From an uncultured Porphyromonadaceae bacterium (GTDB taxonomy: Bacteria; Bacteroidota; Bacteroidia; Bacteroidales; Muribaculaceae): a DNA stretch of 11,938 nucleotides. Position 1 is the first letter of the stretch. Every line of letters begins with the position of its first letter. Shown in pieces: positions 1 through 6,741 of this stretch. The stretch lies in assembly GCA_900551515.1 (NCBI GenBank), contig URWH01000043.1, forward strand, positions 1 through 11,938. Reading direction: 5' to 3'. The notes under the pieces were generated by a model. That model had not been told where the DNA came from. It made no database searches and saw only the letters and a program-made list of their open reading frames with translations. Position numbers and translations under genes: made by a program.

Positions 1-1024
1 ACTCACTCGGCTCGTCTACGATAACGGTCTGGAACCGACGCTCAAGCGCCTTATCCTTCTCAAAATACTTCTGATACTCATCCAACGTCGTGGCACCGAT
101 CGAACGTAGCTCACCACGAGCCAAAGCCGGTTTCAAGATGTTAGCGGCATCCATGGCGCCCTCGCCTTTGCCGGCACCCACAAGGGTGTGGATCTCATCG
201 ATGAAAAGGATGATGTCGCCGTCGCTCTGTGTCACTTCGTTGACAATGGCTTTCAGACGCTCCTCAAACTCTCCTTTGTATTTGGCACCGGCCACGAGCG
301 CGCCCATATCGAGCGAAAATATCTGTTTCGAACGGAGGTTTTCAGGCACGTCGCCGCGCACGATACGCTGGGCGAGGCCTTCGGCGATAGCCGTCTTGCC
401 TGTGCCCGGCTCACCGATAAGCATAGGATTGTTTTTTGTGCGCCGGCTCAGGATCTGGAGCACGCGGCGTATCTCGTCGTCACGCCCGATCACGGGATCG
501 AGTTTGCCCGTGCGTGCGCGTTCGTTAAGGTTTATGGCATATTTCGACAGTGCGTTGTAGGTCTCCTCCGCACTCTGGTCAGTAGCTTTCTTGCCTTTGC
601 GGAGCTCAGCTATGGCGCCCTGCAGCTCGGCGGCCCCCATGCCGGCATCCTTCATGATTGTGGATGCGGGCGAATTGACCTCAAACAGAGCGATCAGAAG
701 CGCTTCGAGCGTCACATACTCGTCGCCCTGTTTCTTGGCGATATCGAGCGACCGCTGAAGCACGTCATTGGAATAGCGGCTGAGATAGGGCTCGCCGCCT
801 GAAACTTTCGGCAGGGTGTCAATCTCGCGGTCGACAGCAGCCGTAAGATGTGCTATGTTGGCGCCCACCTTAGCAAAAATAAATTTCACCACTGACTCAC
901 CCTCAGACAGCACGCCTTTAAGCAGATGCACCGGCTCGATGGCCTGATTGCCATTGCCTTTCGCCAGCTCAAAAGCTTTCTGTACGGCTTCTTGCGATTT
1001 AATTGTGAAATTGTTGAAATTCAT
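1..1024 (-). CDS. clpB: ATP-dependent disaggregase ClpB, N-terminal part (3' end beyond left edge)
   Basis: ClpB is a cytoplasmic hexameric AAA+ chaperone that works with DnaK to pull apart heat-denatured aggregates. The 341 visible codons start at the ATG complementary to 1022-1024 ([15 protein letters not shown]) and stay open to the left edge. Residues 1 to about 145 form the Clp N-terminal repeat domain, including [10 protein letters not shown] and [12 protein letters not shown]. The first AAA+ module follows: [20 protein letters not shown], Walker A GEPGTGKT at residues 204-211, the pore-loop stretch [15 protein letters not shown], Walker B IILFIDE ending at Glu277, and [12 protein letters not shown] near the edge. 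These positions lie within about two residues of E. coli ClpB. The coiled-coil middle domain and second AAA+ module are outside the window, so ClpB rather than ClpC/ClpA rests on N-terminal and NBD1 similarity. The gene is divergent from the DUF5106 gene. No strong promoter or CIRCE-like operator is visible upstream. Confidence 0.97.
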   Translation of the reverse strand, partial: MNFNNFTIKSQEAVQKAFELAKGNGNQAIEPVHLLKGVLSEGESVVKFIFAKVGANIAHLTAAVDREIDTLPKVSGGEPYLSRYSNDVLQRSLDIAKKQGDEYVTLEALLIALFEVNSPASTIMKDAGMGAAELQGAIAELRKGKKATDQSAEETYNALSKYAINLNERARTGKLDPVIGRDDEIRRVLQILSRRTKNNPMLIGEPGTGKTAIAEGLAQRIVRGDVPENLRSKQIFSLDMGALVAGAKYKGEFEERLKAIVNEVTQSDGDIILFIDEIHTLVGAGKGEGAMDAANILKPALARGELRSIGATTLDEYQKYFEKDKALERRFQTVIVDEPSE

Positions 1025-1057
1025 AATATCTAAAATAAACAGTTATTAAATTCATTA

Positions 1058-1174
1058 AAAACGGTCTTTCGCCCGATCTTTCCCAGACACTCATCACTCT
1101 AACAAATCAAAGTCCGTGAATGTTGCGAAGCAGTCGGTATTGAAAAGCCTGCGGCGGAAATTGCCGACCGTTTT
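1058..1174. repeat. 9-bp inverted repeat spaced 99 bp apart
   Basis: AAAACGGTC at 1058-1066 is the exact reverse complement of GACCGTTTT at 1166-1174. If one extra A in the left arm is allowed, the match continues with TTAA on the outer side. The arms enclose 99 bp of the clpB upstream region. A 9-bp match of this kind can arise by chance in about 250 bp, so its meaning is uncertain. Possible roles are paired operator half-sites, a long-range stem in the clpB leader if transcription starts to the right of 1174, or nothing. Confidence 0.4.
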
Positions 1175-1196
1175 AACCATTTTTTTATGCAAAACA

Positions 1197-1246
1197 GGCA
1201 CATTATAAATGATTATTGTTAATTTTGTAAATGCAAATAATGTGCC
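1197..1246. repeat. Perfect 10-bp inverted repeat flanking the candidate promoter (possible operator)
   Basis: GGCACATTAT at 1197-1206 and ATAATGTGCC at 1237-1246 are exact reverse complements separated by 30 bp. The predicted -7 box (1220-1227) sits between the arms, so they would lie near -36 and +8 relative to the likely start of transcription. That geometry suits a looping or bipartite operator for a dimeric repressor. The right arm's GTGCC also pairs with GGCAC at 1255-1259. No known operator consensus is recognised. Confidence 0.6.
1220..1227 (+). promoter_or_regulatory. Candidate Bacteroidota -7 promoter box for the DUF5106 gene
   Basis: TAATTTTG matches the Bacteroidota primary sigma-factor -7 consensus TAnnTTTG at every fixed position. 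A start of transcription around 1232-1235 would give a leader of about 45 nt before the ATG at 1279. No TTTG-type -33 element is visible at the expected distance, where the sequence is instead the left arm of the inverted repeat. The promoter may therefore be weak or depend on an activator. Confidence 0.5.
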
Positions 1247-1259
1247 AATATTCGGGCAC
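1242..1259 (+). promoter_or_regulatory. Small hairpin in predicted 5' leader of the DUF5106 mRNA
   Basis: GTGCC (1242-1246) and GGCAC (1255-1259) can form a 5-bp stem with an 8-nt loop, 19 bp before the start codon. In DNA these are the right arm of the 10-bp inverted repeat plus a third copy of the same half-site. There is no U-tract after it, so it does not look like a terminator. It could affect translation initiation or simply be a third operator half-site. Confidence 0.35.
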
Positions 1260-1278
1260 GTCATAGAATTGAATAAGC

Positions 1279-2184
1279 ATGAAATATTTTATTGCCCTCA
1301 CGGCTCTTCTTGCCTCTCTGTGCGCCAAGGCTCAGGACAACGCTTTCTTCCAGCTCCCCGTTATTCCCGACGAGCTCCAGACTCTTCAGGAACGGTCGGA
1401 CTATATGGTTCAGCACTATTGGGATTTCTGCGATCTCAACAAAGCTTTTTCGTCACGTGACAAAATGGCTGATGCGTTCGACGTATTTCTGTCATTTATG
1501 CCTTACGCTTCGGCCGAGACCGTCTATGCCGAGGTCGACAAGTTTATGGACAAGATCGGCAAAAAAACCGAAAATGTCCTGTTCATCGGCGAGCTTGCCG
1601 AGGCTAAGCTCTACAGCGACACGGCCGAGATGCAGAGCGACGATCTTTTTGTGGCTTTCGCCAACGCCATAGTTAAGAACAAAAAAGTCGACAAGACATC
1701 CAAGCTTCGCTATCAGCATCTGGCCAATGTGCTCACCGCCAGCGCGCCCGGAGCTCTGGCACCGAAATTCGACTATACGGGCCTCAACGGTGAAAAAGGC
1801 ACTTTTGCCGTTGACTCCGCCAAGATCGGCACCATACTGTTTTTCAACGACCCCGACTGCGAAGACTGCCGCATGGCACGGCTGCGCCTCGACACCGACA
1901 TCCTGACGCGCCGGATGATCGACGGCGGCCGCATGACGCTCATCAGCGTCTATCCATCGGAGCCTACCGCCGAATGGCGCGAGCAGTCGGCCGGCTATCC
2001 CGCCTCATGGCTCACCGTGGCTTCGGAAGATGTCAACGATCTCTACGACATGCGCGTGATGCCTATCTTCTACGTCATCAACCCCAACGGCGCAATATTG
2101 CTCAAGACTGTCAATGTCAACGACATCATCGACATCATGGCCCGCCTGAACCAGCGGTTGTCGCCGTCGGCAGCCACAGAATGA
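1279..2184 (+). CDS. Exported DUF5106 thioredoxin-like protein with CEDC motif
   Basis: The 301-residue product begins with a signal peptide (Lys2, hydrophobic FIALTALLASLCAKAQ, likely cleavage near residue 19), so it should act in the periplasm or envelope. Residues 20 to about 155 form a helical N-terminal region typical of Bacteroidota DUF5106 proteins. From about residue 160 a thioredoxin-type fold follows: APKFDYTGLNG, a beta strand TILFFNDPDC, the dithiol motif C194-E-D-C197, and the cis-proline site at Pro262 in VMPIFYVINPNG. A canonical resolvase-type CxxC plus cis-Pro suggests thiol-disulfide exchange, but the partner is unknown and the acidic CEDC is not the usual CGPC or CPPC. The start is supported by the signal peptide beginning there and by stop codons just upstream (TAG, TGA). 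It lies 68 bp before the DoxX gene. Family assignment is fairly sure; redox activity is inference. Confidence 0.85.
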   Translation: MKYFIALTALLASLCAKAQDNAFFQLPVIPDELQTLQERSDYMVQHYWDFCDLNKAFSSRDKMADAFDVFLSFMPYASAETVYAEVDKFMDKIGKKTENVLFIGELAEAKLYSDTAEMQSDDLFVAFANAIVKNKKVDKTSKLRYQHLANVLTASAPGALAPKFDYTGLNGEKGTFAVDSAKIGTILFFNDPDCEDCRMARLRLDTDILTRRMIDGGRMTLISVYPSEPTAEWREQSAGYPASWLTVASEDVNDLYDMRVMPIFYVINPNGAILLKTVNVNDIIDIMARLNQRLSPSAATE

Positions 2185-2252
2185 CTGACGGAAACCTAAG
2201 CCGCCAATGATTTGTTAATTAAAGATTGAAATCACTTAATTCCGATTAGATC

Positions 2253-2762
2253 ATGAGTAAGTTTTCGCAACATCTGTCGCATATGTTTCTGATGTTCACC
2301 GGCTATACCTACAGCAACATGGCCCGTCTGTTCATTCGCCTCTTTGTTGGCATCATGTTCATGCAGTTCGGCATCAGGCATCTTGTCAATTTCACGGCTC
2401 TCAGCGTCGACTTCCCCACTGTGTTCGGATGGTCGCCGGTATTTTGCCTCTCTCTTATGATCGCCATTGAGCTCATCTGCTCGCTTTGCATTATGGTAGG
2501 CTTCCTTACGCGACTGATGACCATCCCTCCGATCCTGTCAATGATCGCCGCGGAATATTATATCCTCCACGACATGCAGCGCGGAATTTCCGCCTATGGC
2601 ATCGATAGCACCCAGCCAGGCTATCTGCCCATCATGTTCATCGGCATCTATCTCTTCATCCTCCTTGCAGGACCCGGCAAGATATCGCTCAATTATTTCA
2701 TCTCCTTATTCATCATAGGCCGTCAGGGCAAGGACGAAAAAGAAGCCCTCGACGAGGTGTGA
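2253..2762 (+). CDS. DoxX-family inner-membrane protein
   Basis: This is a 169-residue polytopic membrane protein. Four hydrophobic segments are visible at about residues 24-42, 62-82, 88-106 and 124-142, followed by a charged cytoplasmic-looking tail. DoxX hallmarks are ARLFIRLFVGIMFMQFGIRHL in the first helix, a CSLCIMVGFLTR segment in the second, and the late LLAGPGKISLNYFI, which corresponds to the family's GAGxxSLD-like ending. DoxX relatives include a subunit of archaeal thiosulfate:quinone oxidoreductase and a mycobacterial membrane component of a redox complex, but most bacterial members have no known reaction. Placement after an exported CxxC thioredoxin-like gene fits a membrane redox role, which is inference. 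The 68-bp upstream gap has TTTG at 2211-2214 and a poor TAATTCCG box too close to the ATG, so I do not claim a separate promoter. Confidence 0.8.
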   Translation: MSKFSQHLSHMFLMFTGYTYSNMARLFIRLFVGIMFMQFGIRHLVNFTALSVDFPTVFGWSPVFCLSLMIAIELICSLCIMVGFLTRLMTIPPILSMIAAEYYILHDMQRGISAYGIDSTQPGYLPIMFIGIYLFILLAGPGKISLNYFISLFIIGRQGKDEKEALDEV

Positions 2763-2828
2763 CAGAAACCGAATTATCGTATCAATCGATTTTTAACCAA
2801 TCATTAACGACAAATTCCCTCAGAAGGA

Positions 2829-3932
2829 ATGAAGATAGCTGTTTTGATTTCCGGTGGCGTTGACAGTGCCGTGGCCGTTCACAGGCTTCTGGAACAGGGT
2901 CACGACCTTCACCTATTCTATATACGCATCGGCCTCGACACCGACGAGGGCGACTGTTCGGCCGAAGAAGACATCGAGATGTGCCGCTTCATCGCACGGA
3001 AATATGCGCTGCCGTTCGATGTGGTTTCGCTGCATCAGGAATATTGGGACAACGTGATGGAATATGCTCTCCGCACGGTGCGCGAAGGCCTGACGCCAAA
3101 CCCCGACATGATGTGCAACAAGATGATCAAGTTCGGCTTTTTCGAGCAGCGCTGGGGCCACGAGTTCGACAAGACGGCCACCGGCCATTATGCCACGACT
3201 ATCGAAAGCGACGGTCTTGTTTATCTCGGCACGGCGGTGGATCCGGTCAAGGATCAGACCGACTTTCTGGCACAGATAAGCTACGCCCAGCTGGAGCACC
3301 TGATGTTTCCCATCGGCGACATGCCTAAATCGAAAGTGAGGGAAATAGCCGTAGCGACAGCCATGCCCAACGCCTACCGCCATGACAGTCAGGGCATCTG
3401 TTTCCTCGGCAAAATCAACTACAACGATTTCATACGCCGTCATCTCGGCGAGCGTCCCGGCGCTATTGTCGACATAGCCACCGGCCGTAAGCTCGGCGAG
3501 CACCGCGGATTCTGGTTCCACACCATCGGACAGCGGAAGGGACTGGGTCTTAGTGGCGGACCGTGGTATGTGGTGAAGAAAAACGTTCACGACAACGTGA
3601 TCTACGTGTCAAACGGCTACGGCACGGAAAAGCAATACGGCCGAACGCTGCATCTCGACGAGATGCACTGGATCACACGCGATCCCTGGCCCACGGACTG
3701 CGACAGCGTCCCCATCACATTCAAAAACCGGCACTCGCCCGACTTCGTTCCGGGTAAGCTGACACGGCTTGCCGAACGTGAATATCTGATCGACAGCGAA
3801 CGCAAGGTGCAAGGGATAGCCCCCGGCCAGTTTGCCGTGATCTACGACCGCGACAGCCGCATCTGCTACGGCAGCGGCATCATCACCGGCCGCGACATTG
3901 AAAACGAAAAACCCAACATTATTATATCATGA
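2829..3932 (+). CDS. mnmA: tRNA-specific 2-thiouridylase MnmA
   Basis: MnmA uses ATP and a relayed persulfide to convert U34 to 2-thiouridine in tRNAs for Lys, Glu and Gln. The 367-residue length is normal. The N-terminal PP-loop ATP site SGGVDS is at residues 8-13. The tRNA-facing motif TPNPDMMCNKMIKFG carries the first catalytic cysteine, Cys96; ATGHYA is at 117-122; and DSQGICFLG carries the second cysteine, Cys191. HTIGQRKGLGLSGGPWYVV opens the C-terminal beta domains. FYIRIG near residues 30-35 and KDQTDFLAQI are Bacteroidota-style variants. AAGGA directly abuts the ATG with no spacing, so it is unlikely to be a working ribosome site. No consensus promoter is seen in the 66-bp gap upstream. 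The stop overlaps the next start by 4 bp (ATGA). Bacteroidota often carry a second MnmA paralogue; I cannot tell whether one exists here. Confidence 0.96.
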   Translation: MKIAVLISGGVDSAVAVHRLLEQGHDLHLFYIRIGLDTDEGDCSAEEDIEMCRFIARKYALPFDVVSLHQEYWDNVMEYALRTVREGLTPNPDMMCNKMIKFGFFEQRWGHEFDKTATGHYATTIESDGLVYLGTAVDPVKDQTDFLAQISYAQLEHLMFPIGDMPKSKVREIAVATAMPNAYRHDSQGICFLGKINYNDFIRRHLGERPGAIVDIATGRKLGEHRGFWFHTIGQRKGLGLSGGPWYVVKKNVHDNVIYVSNGYGTEKQYGRTLHLDEMHWITRDPWPTDCDSVPITFKNRHSPDFVPGKLTRLAEREYLIDSERKVQGIAPGQFAVIYDRDSRICYGSGIITGRDIENEKPNIIIS

Positions 3933-4561
3933 GTGAACGTATACGCCTGAAAGTGCTCGGTCTTTCCTACTCACAGATACAATCCGGAGCCTATGCCCTC
4001 ATACTGGCGCAGGTGGGCGGCCCAAACCGCATCCCGGTTGTGATCGGAGCCGCCGAAGCTCAGTCGATCGCCTTGCGCATGGAAAGCATAACCCCTCCCC
4101 GACCGATGACCCACGACCTCTTCGTCAGCTTCGCCCACGCATTCGGCGTGAAGCTTAAAGAGGTGTTCATATATCGTTTTGAAGACGGCATCTTCTCTTC
4201 GGAGCTAACCTTCACCGACGGAGATCGAACCGTAAAAATCGACTCGCGCACCAGCGACGCCATTGCCATAGCCATGCGCACAGGATCACCGATCTTCACC
4301 ACCCGCGAGATCATCGAGGAGACCGGATTTCTCATGGAGCAGCAGAACGAAGATGTCGACGACGATGAGGCTGCGGCAGCCGGAGCGCCGGAATATACCG
4401 ACGACGGCGAAACCGTCGATCCCCTCGCCGGCGAGCCTCGGATCGAAAACTATACCATTGAAGAACTCGAACGCACCCTCGCCCGGCTCATAGAGAAGGA
4501 AAACTATGAAGATGCCGCTCGCGTCAATGAAATCATTAAACGCAAGAAAAACAAATCATAA
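3929..4561 (+). CDS. Bifunctional nuclease (DUF151/BFN) domain protein with C-terminal UVR motif
   Basis: The 210-residue product has a BFN (formerly DUF151) domain at about residues 5-135, with RIPVVIGAAEAQSIALRM, the PRPMTHDL motif, EVFIYRFEDGIFSSEL and DSRTSDAIAIAMRTGSPIFT. An acidic linker rich in Asp, Glu and Ala follows (about 138-170). Residues 173-207 match a UVR (UvrB/UvrC-type) helical-hairpin motif: IEELERTLARLIEKENYEDAARVNEI split over two helices. BFN domains have been reported to have DNase and RNase activity in plant homologues, but the bacterial role is poorly known. UVR motifs mediate protein contacts, as in UvrB, UvrC and McsA/ClpC. The 4-bp overlap with mnmA suggests translational coupling. 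Whether it acts on RNA or DNA is not decided by the sequence. Confidence 0.9.
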   Translation: MSERIRLKVLGLSYSQIQSGAYALILAQVGGPNRIPVVIGAAEAQSIALRMESITPPRPMTHDLFVSFAHAFGVKLKEVFIYRFEDGIFSSELTFTDGDRTVKIDSRTSDAIAIAMRTGSPIFTTREIIEETGFLMEQQNEDVDDDEAAAAGAPEYTDDGETVDPLAGEPRIENYTIEELERTLARLIEKENYEDAARVNEIIKRKKNKS

Positions 4562-4572
4562 CATCACATATC

Positions 4573-5949
4573 ATGTCATCAATAAAAACAAAACTGGCGG
4601 TGATGAACTTCCTGGAGTTCGCCGTTTGGGGTGCCTATCTCACCTGTATGGGCAACTATCTCGGAAAAGCCGGGATGGGTGGCGAAATCGCATGGTTTTA
4701 TGCCATCCAGGGCATCGTGTCCATCTTCATGCCGACAATTATGGGCATTATCGCCGACAAGTTCATTCAGCCGCAGCGCATGCTTGGAATCTGCCATTTC
4801 TTTGCCGGCGCGGCAATGATAGCCCTTTGCGTTCTCGGCCTGCTGGAAGCCGAACCCAACAAGACACTGTTTATCAGCATCTACACATTCAGCGTAGCGT
4901 TCTATATGCCTACACTCGCCTTGTCGAACACCACCGCGTTCACAATCCTTCGCAACAACCGTTACGACACCGTGAAAGATTTCCCGCCGATCCGTGTGCT
5001 CGGCACTGTCGGATTCATCGTAACGATGTGGCTCGTCAACTGCATGACATGGCAGGACGGCCATCTCGGATTCACGCTCGGCCCGAACGATTACAAGTTC
5101 CAGTACACCTGCATGCAGTTCCTCGTGTCGGGCATCCTGAGCCTTGTGCTTTGCGCTTATTGCTTCACTCTGCCTCAATGCAAGCTGGTAAAAAAAGAAA
5201 AGAAACAGACTCTTGCGGAACAATTCGGGCTTGATGCCTTCAAACTCTTCAAACAGCGCCGCATGGCCATGTTCTTCATCTTCTCCATGCTCCTCGGCAT
5301 GTCGCTCCAGATCACCAACGGCTTTGCAGGCCCGTTCCTGACAAGCTTCAAGGGCAGCGCCATCCCCGAGATCGCTGAAAGCTTCGCGGCCAACAACGCT
5401 ACGATGCTCGTCTCGATATCCCAGATCAGCGAAGCCCTCTGCATCCTGCTCATCCCGTTCTTCCTGAAACGATTCGGCATAAAGACGGTGATGCTCGTGG
5501 CCATGACGGCATGGGTGTTCCGCTTCGGCCTCTTCGGCGTCGGTAGCCCGACTTACCCCGGCGTCATCCTGTTCTTCCTCTCTTGCATCGTCTACGGCGT
5601 GGCCTTCGACTTCTTCAACGTGTCGGGCGGCCTCTACGTCGACAAGGAATGCGGTCAGTCGATCAAGGCTTCCGCCCAGGGACTGTTCATGCTGATGACC
5701 AACGGTCTCGGCGCCACAATAGGCACACTGTCGGCAGGCGCCATAGTCAATCACTACTGCCACTGGGAAAACAACTATCTCGTTGGTGACTGGGAAACGA
5801 CATGGCTTATCTTCGCCGCCTATGCGCTCGTCGTAGCCATCCTGTTCTTCCTGCTCTTTAAAGACAATAAGACCCGTACCCCCGACGGCCTCGATTCAGC
5901 CGAAGATGCCGACAACGAACCCGACGGTTACATCAACGCCAAAGCGTAA
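4573..5949 (+). CDS. Nucleoside:H+ symporter (NHS/NupG-family MFS transporter)
   Basis: This 458-residue protein is an inner-membrane major facilitator of the nucleoside:H+ symporter family, expected to import nucleosides by proton symport. About twelve hydrophobic segments are visible. Family features are the N-terminal KLAVMNFLEFAVWGAYLTCM, the helix 2 region MPTIMGIIADKFIQPQRML, and the signature in the second half, DFFNVSGGLYVDKE followed by KASAQGLFMLMTNGLGATIG. A charged loop (KKEKKQTLAEQFGLDAFKLF) joins the two six-helix halves near residues 200-220. The C-terminal tail is hydrophilic and acidic. The gene begins 11 bp after the BFN gene and ends 8 bp before rsmE, so the four genes are probably co-transcribed. 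Substrate specificity (pyrimidine, purine or both) cannot be read from the sequence. The symbol nupG is avoided because the XapB-like branch is equally possible. Confidence 0.9.
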   Translation: MSSIKTKLAVMNFLEFAVWGAYLTCMGNYLGKAGMGGEIAWFYAIQGIVSIFMPTIMGIIADKFIQPQRMLGICHFFAGAAMIALCVLGLLEAEPNKTLFISIYTFSVAFYMPTLALSNTTAFTILRNNRYDTVKDFPPIRVLGTVGFIVTMWLVNCMTWQDGHLGFTLGPNDYKFQYTCMQFLVSGILSLVLCAYCFTLPQCKLVKKEKKQTLAEQFGLDAFKLFKQRRMAMFFIFSMLLGMSLQITNGFAGPFLTSFKGSAIPEIAESFAANNATMLVSISQISEALCILLIPFFLKRFGIKTVMLVAMTAWVFRFGLFGVGSPTYPGVILFFLSCIVYGVAFDFFNVSGGLYVDKECGQSIKASAQGLFMLMTNGLGATIGTLSAGAIVNHYCHWENNYLVGDWETTWLIFAAYALVVAILFFLLFKDNKTRTPDGLDSAEDADNEPDGYINAKA

Positions 5950-5957
5950 GCCACGGT

Positions 5958-6677
5958 ATGATACAGTTTTATGCACCTGATATCGAACGGACGCTGACGC
6001 TTCCGGAGAGCGACTCGCAGCATTGCGTGCGGGTGCTCAGGATGCGCGCCGGCGATGAGGTGGAGGTGATCGACGGCCGCGGACACCGATTCCGCTGCGC
6101 ACTTGCCGACGCCCACTCAAAGCATGCCGCTGTGGAGATTCTTGACCGCTGCGACATGCCTCTCAGCTGGCAGCAGCAGATCACGGTGGCCGTAGCGCCC
6201 ACAAAGCATCTCGACCGCATGGAATGGATGGTGGAAAAGCTCACCGAAATAGGCGTGAACCGCATCATCCCGCTGCTGTGCCGCCGCTCGGAGCGCAAGG
6301 AAATCAAAGTGGAGCGTCTGCAGAAGATTGCCATATCAGCCATGAAACAGAGCCTGAAAGCCGTGCTGCCGCAAATCGACGAGATGACCCCGATACGCAA
6401 CGTCATCCCGCAATTGCGTGAAGCGCAGCGCTTTGTGGCCTATTGCGACGATGCCGTGCCCCGCATCAGCCTTGCCCGCTCCTATCAGCCGCATCGCGAT
6501 GCCGCCATCATGATCGGTCCGGAAGGCGACTTCTCATCGAAAGAGATTGCCGCCGCAGTCGCTGAAGGATGGCAGCCGGTGACCCTCGGCGACAACCGTC
6601 TGCGCACCGAAACGGCCGCCATCGTAGGCTGCGACACATTCCACATCCTCGACCAAGCCTATGAAACAGTCAAATAA
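5958..6677 (+). CDS. rsmE: 16S rRNA (uracil-1498-N3)-methyltransferase RsmE
   Basis: RsmE is a SPOUT-class enzyme that methylates N3 of U1498 in the 30S decoding region using S-adenosylmethionine. The 239-residue protein has the N-terminal PUA-like domain (MIQFYAPDI, DSQHCVRVLRMRAGDEVEVIDG). The SPOUT domain starts near residue 75: VAVAPTKHLDRMEWMVEKLTE, GVNRIIPLLCRRSE and SAMKQSLKAVLP. The C-terminal trefoil-knot SAM site is MIGPEGDFSSKE, then LGDNRLRTETAA, in which the family's conserved RTETA is intact. Length and motifs are typical for Bacteroidota RsmE. It starts 8 bp after the nucleoside transporter gene. The stop is followed by a 64-bp gap before kdsA, so this may end the operon, but no clear terminator is seen. 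Confidence 0.95.
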   Translation: MIQFYAPDIERTLTLPESDSQHCVRVLRMRAGDEVEVIDGRGHRFRCALADAHSKHAAVEILDRCDMPLSWQQQITVAVAPTKHLDRMEWMVEKLTEIGVNRIIPLLCRRSERKEIKVERLQKIAISAMKQSLKAVLPQIDEMTPIRNVIPQLREAQRFVAYCDDAVPRISLARSYQPHRDAAIMIGPEGDFSSKEIAAAVAEGWQPVTLGDNRLRTETAAIVGCDTFHILDQAYETVK

Positions 6678-6741
6678 ACCCGTGCCCAAGCCCCCATTCG
6701 GGCGGCGGCAGCAGAATATAAAATAAAAAAACGATCCCGTT

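Larger units (their letters stand above)
1025..1278. other. AT-rich divergent intergenic region
   Basis: This 254-bp gap lies between the divergent clpB and DUF5106 genes and is clearly richer in A+T than the flanking coding DNA. It must carry the promoters of both. I find a TAnnTTTG-type box for the rightward gene, two separate inverted repeats and a small hairpin (listed separately). On the clpB side the best box is TTGATTTG read on the minus strand (complement of 1103-1110), one mismatch from the consensus and about 75 bp before the clpB ATG. It lacks a convincing upstream TTTG element, so I call it only a weak candidate. I see no small ORF or tRNA here. Confidence 0.7.

Noticed and set aside
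188..802. 204-codon plus-strand open frame opposite clpB
   Set aside because: The minus strand encodes ClpB with Walker A and B motifs throughout this stretch.
1197..1246. Phase-variable invertible promoter between the 10-bp repeats
   Set aside because: Only 30 bp separate the arms, too short for ordinary site-specific inversion, and no invertase gene is nearby. An operator is the simpler reading.
2211..2244. Promoter for the DoxX gene (TTTG at 2211, TAATTCCG at 2237)
   Set aside because: The -7 box matches poorly and would place the transcription start almost at the ATG.
2824..2828. AAGGA as a Shine-Dalgarno site for mnmA
   Set aside because: It touches the ATG with no spacer, so it cannot work as a normal ribosome site.
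4579..5763. 394-codon open frame on the minus strand opposite the nucleoside transporter
   Set aside because: It lies wholly opposite a clearly recognised gene; its product is rich in His, Glu and Arg with no domain pattern, as expected from the codon bias of the real strand.
6690..6703. GCCC/GGGC hairpin after rsmE as a transcription terminator
   Set aside because: The stem is only 4 bp and no T-tract follows it directly.
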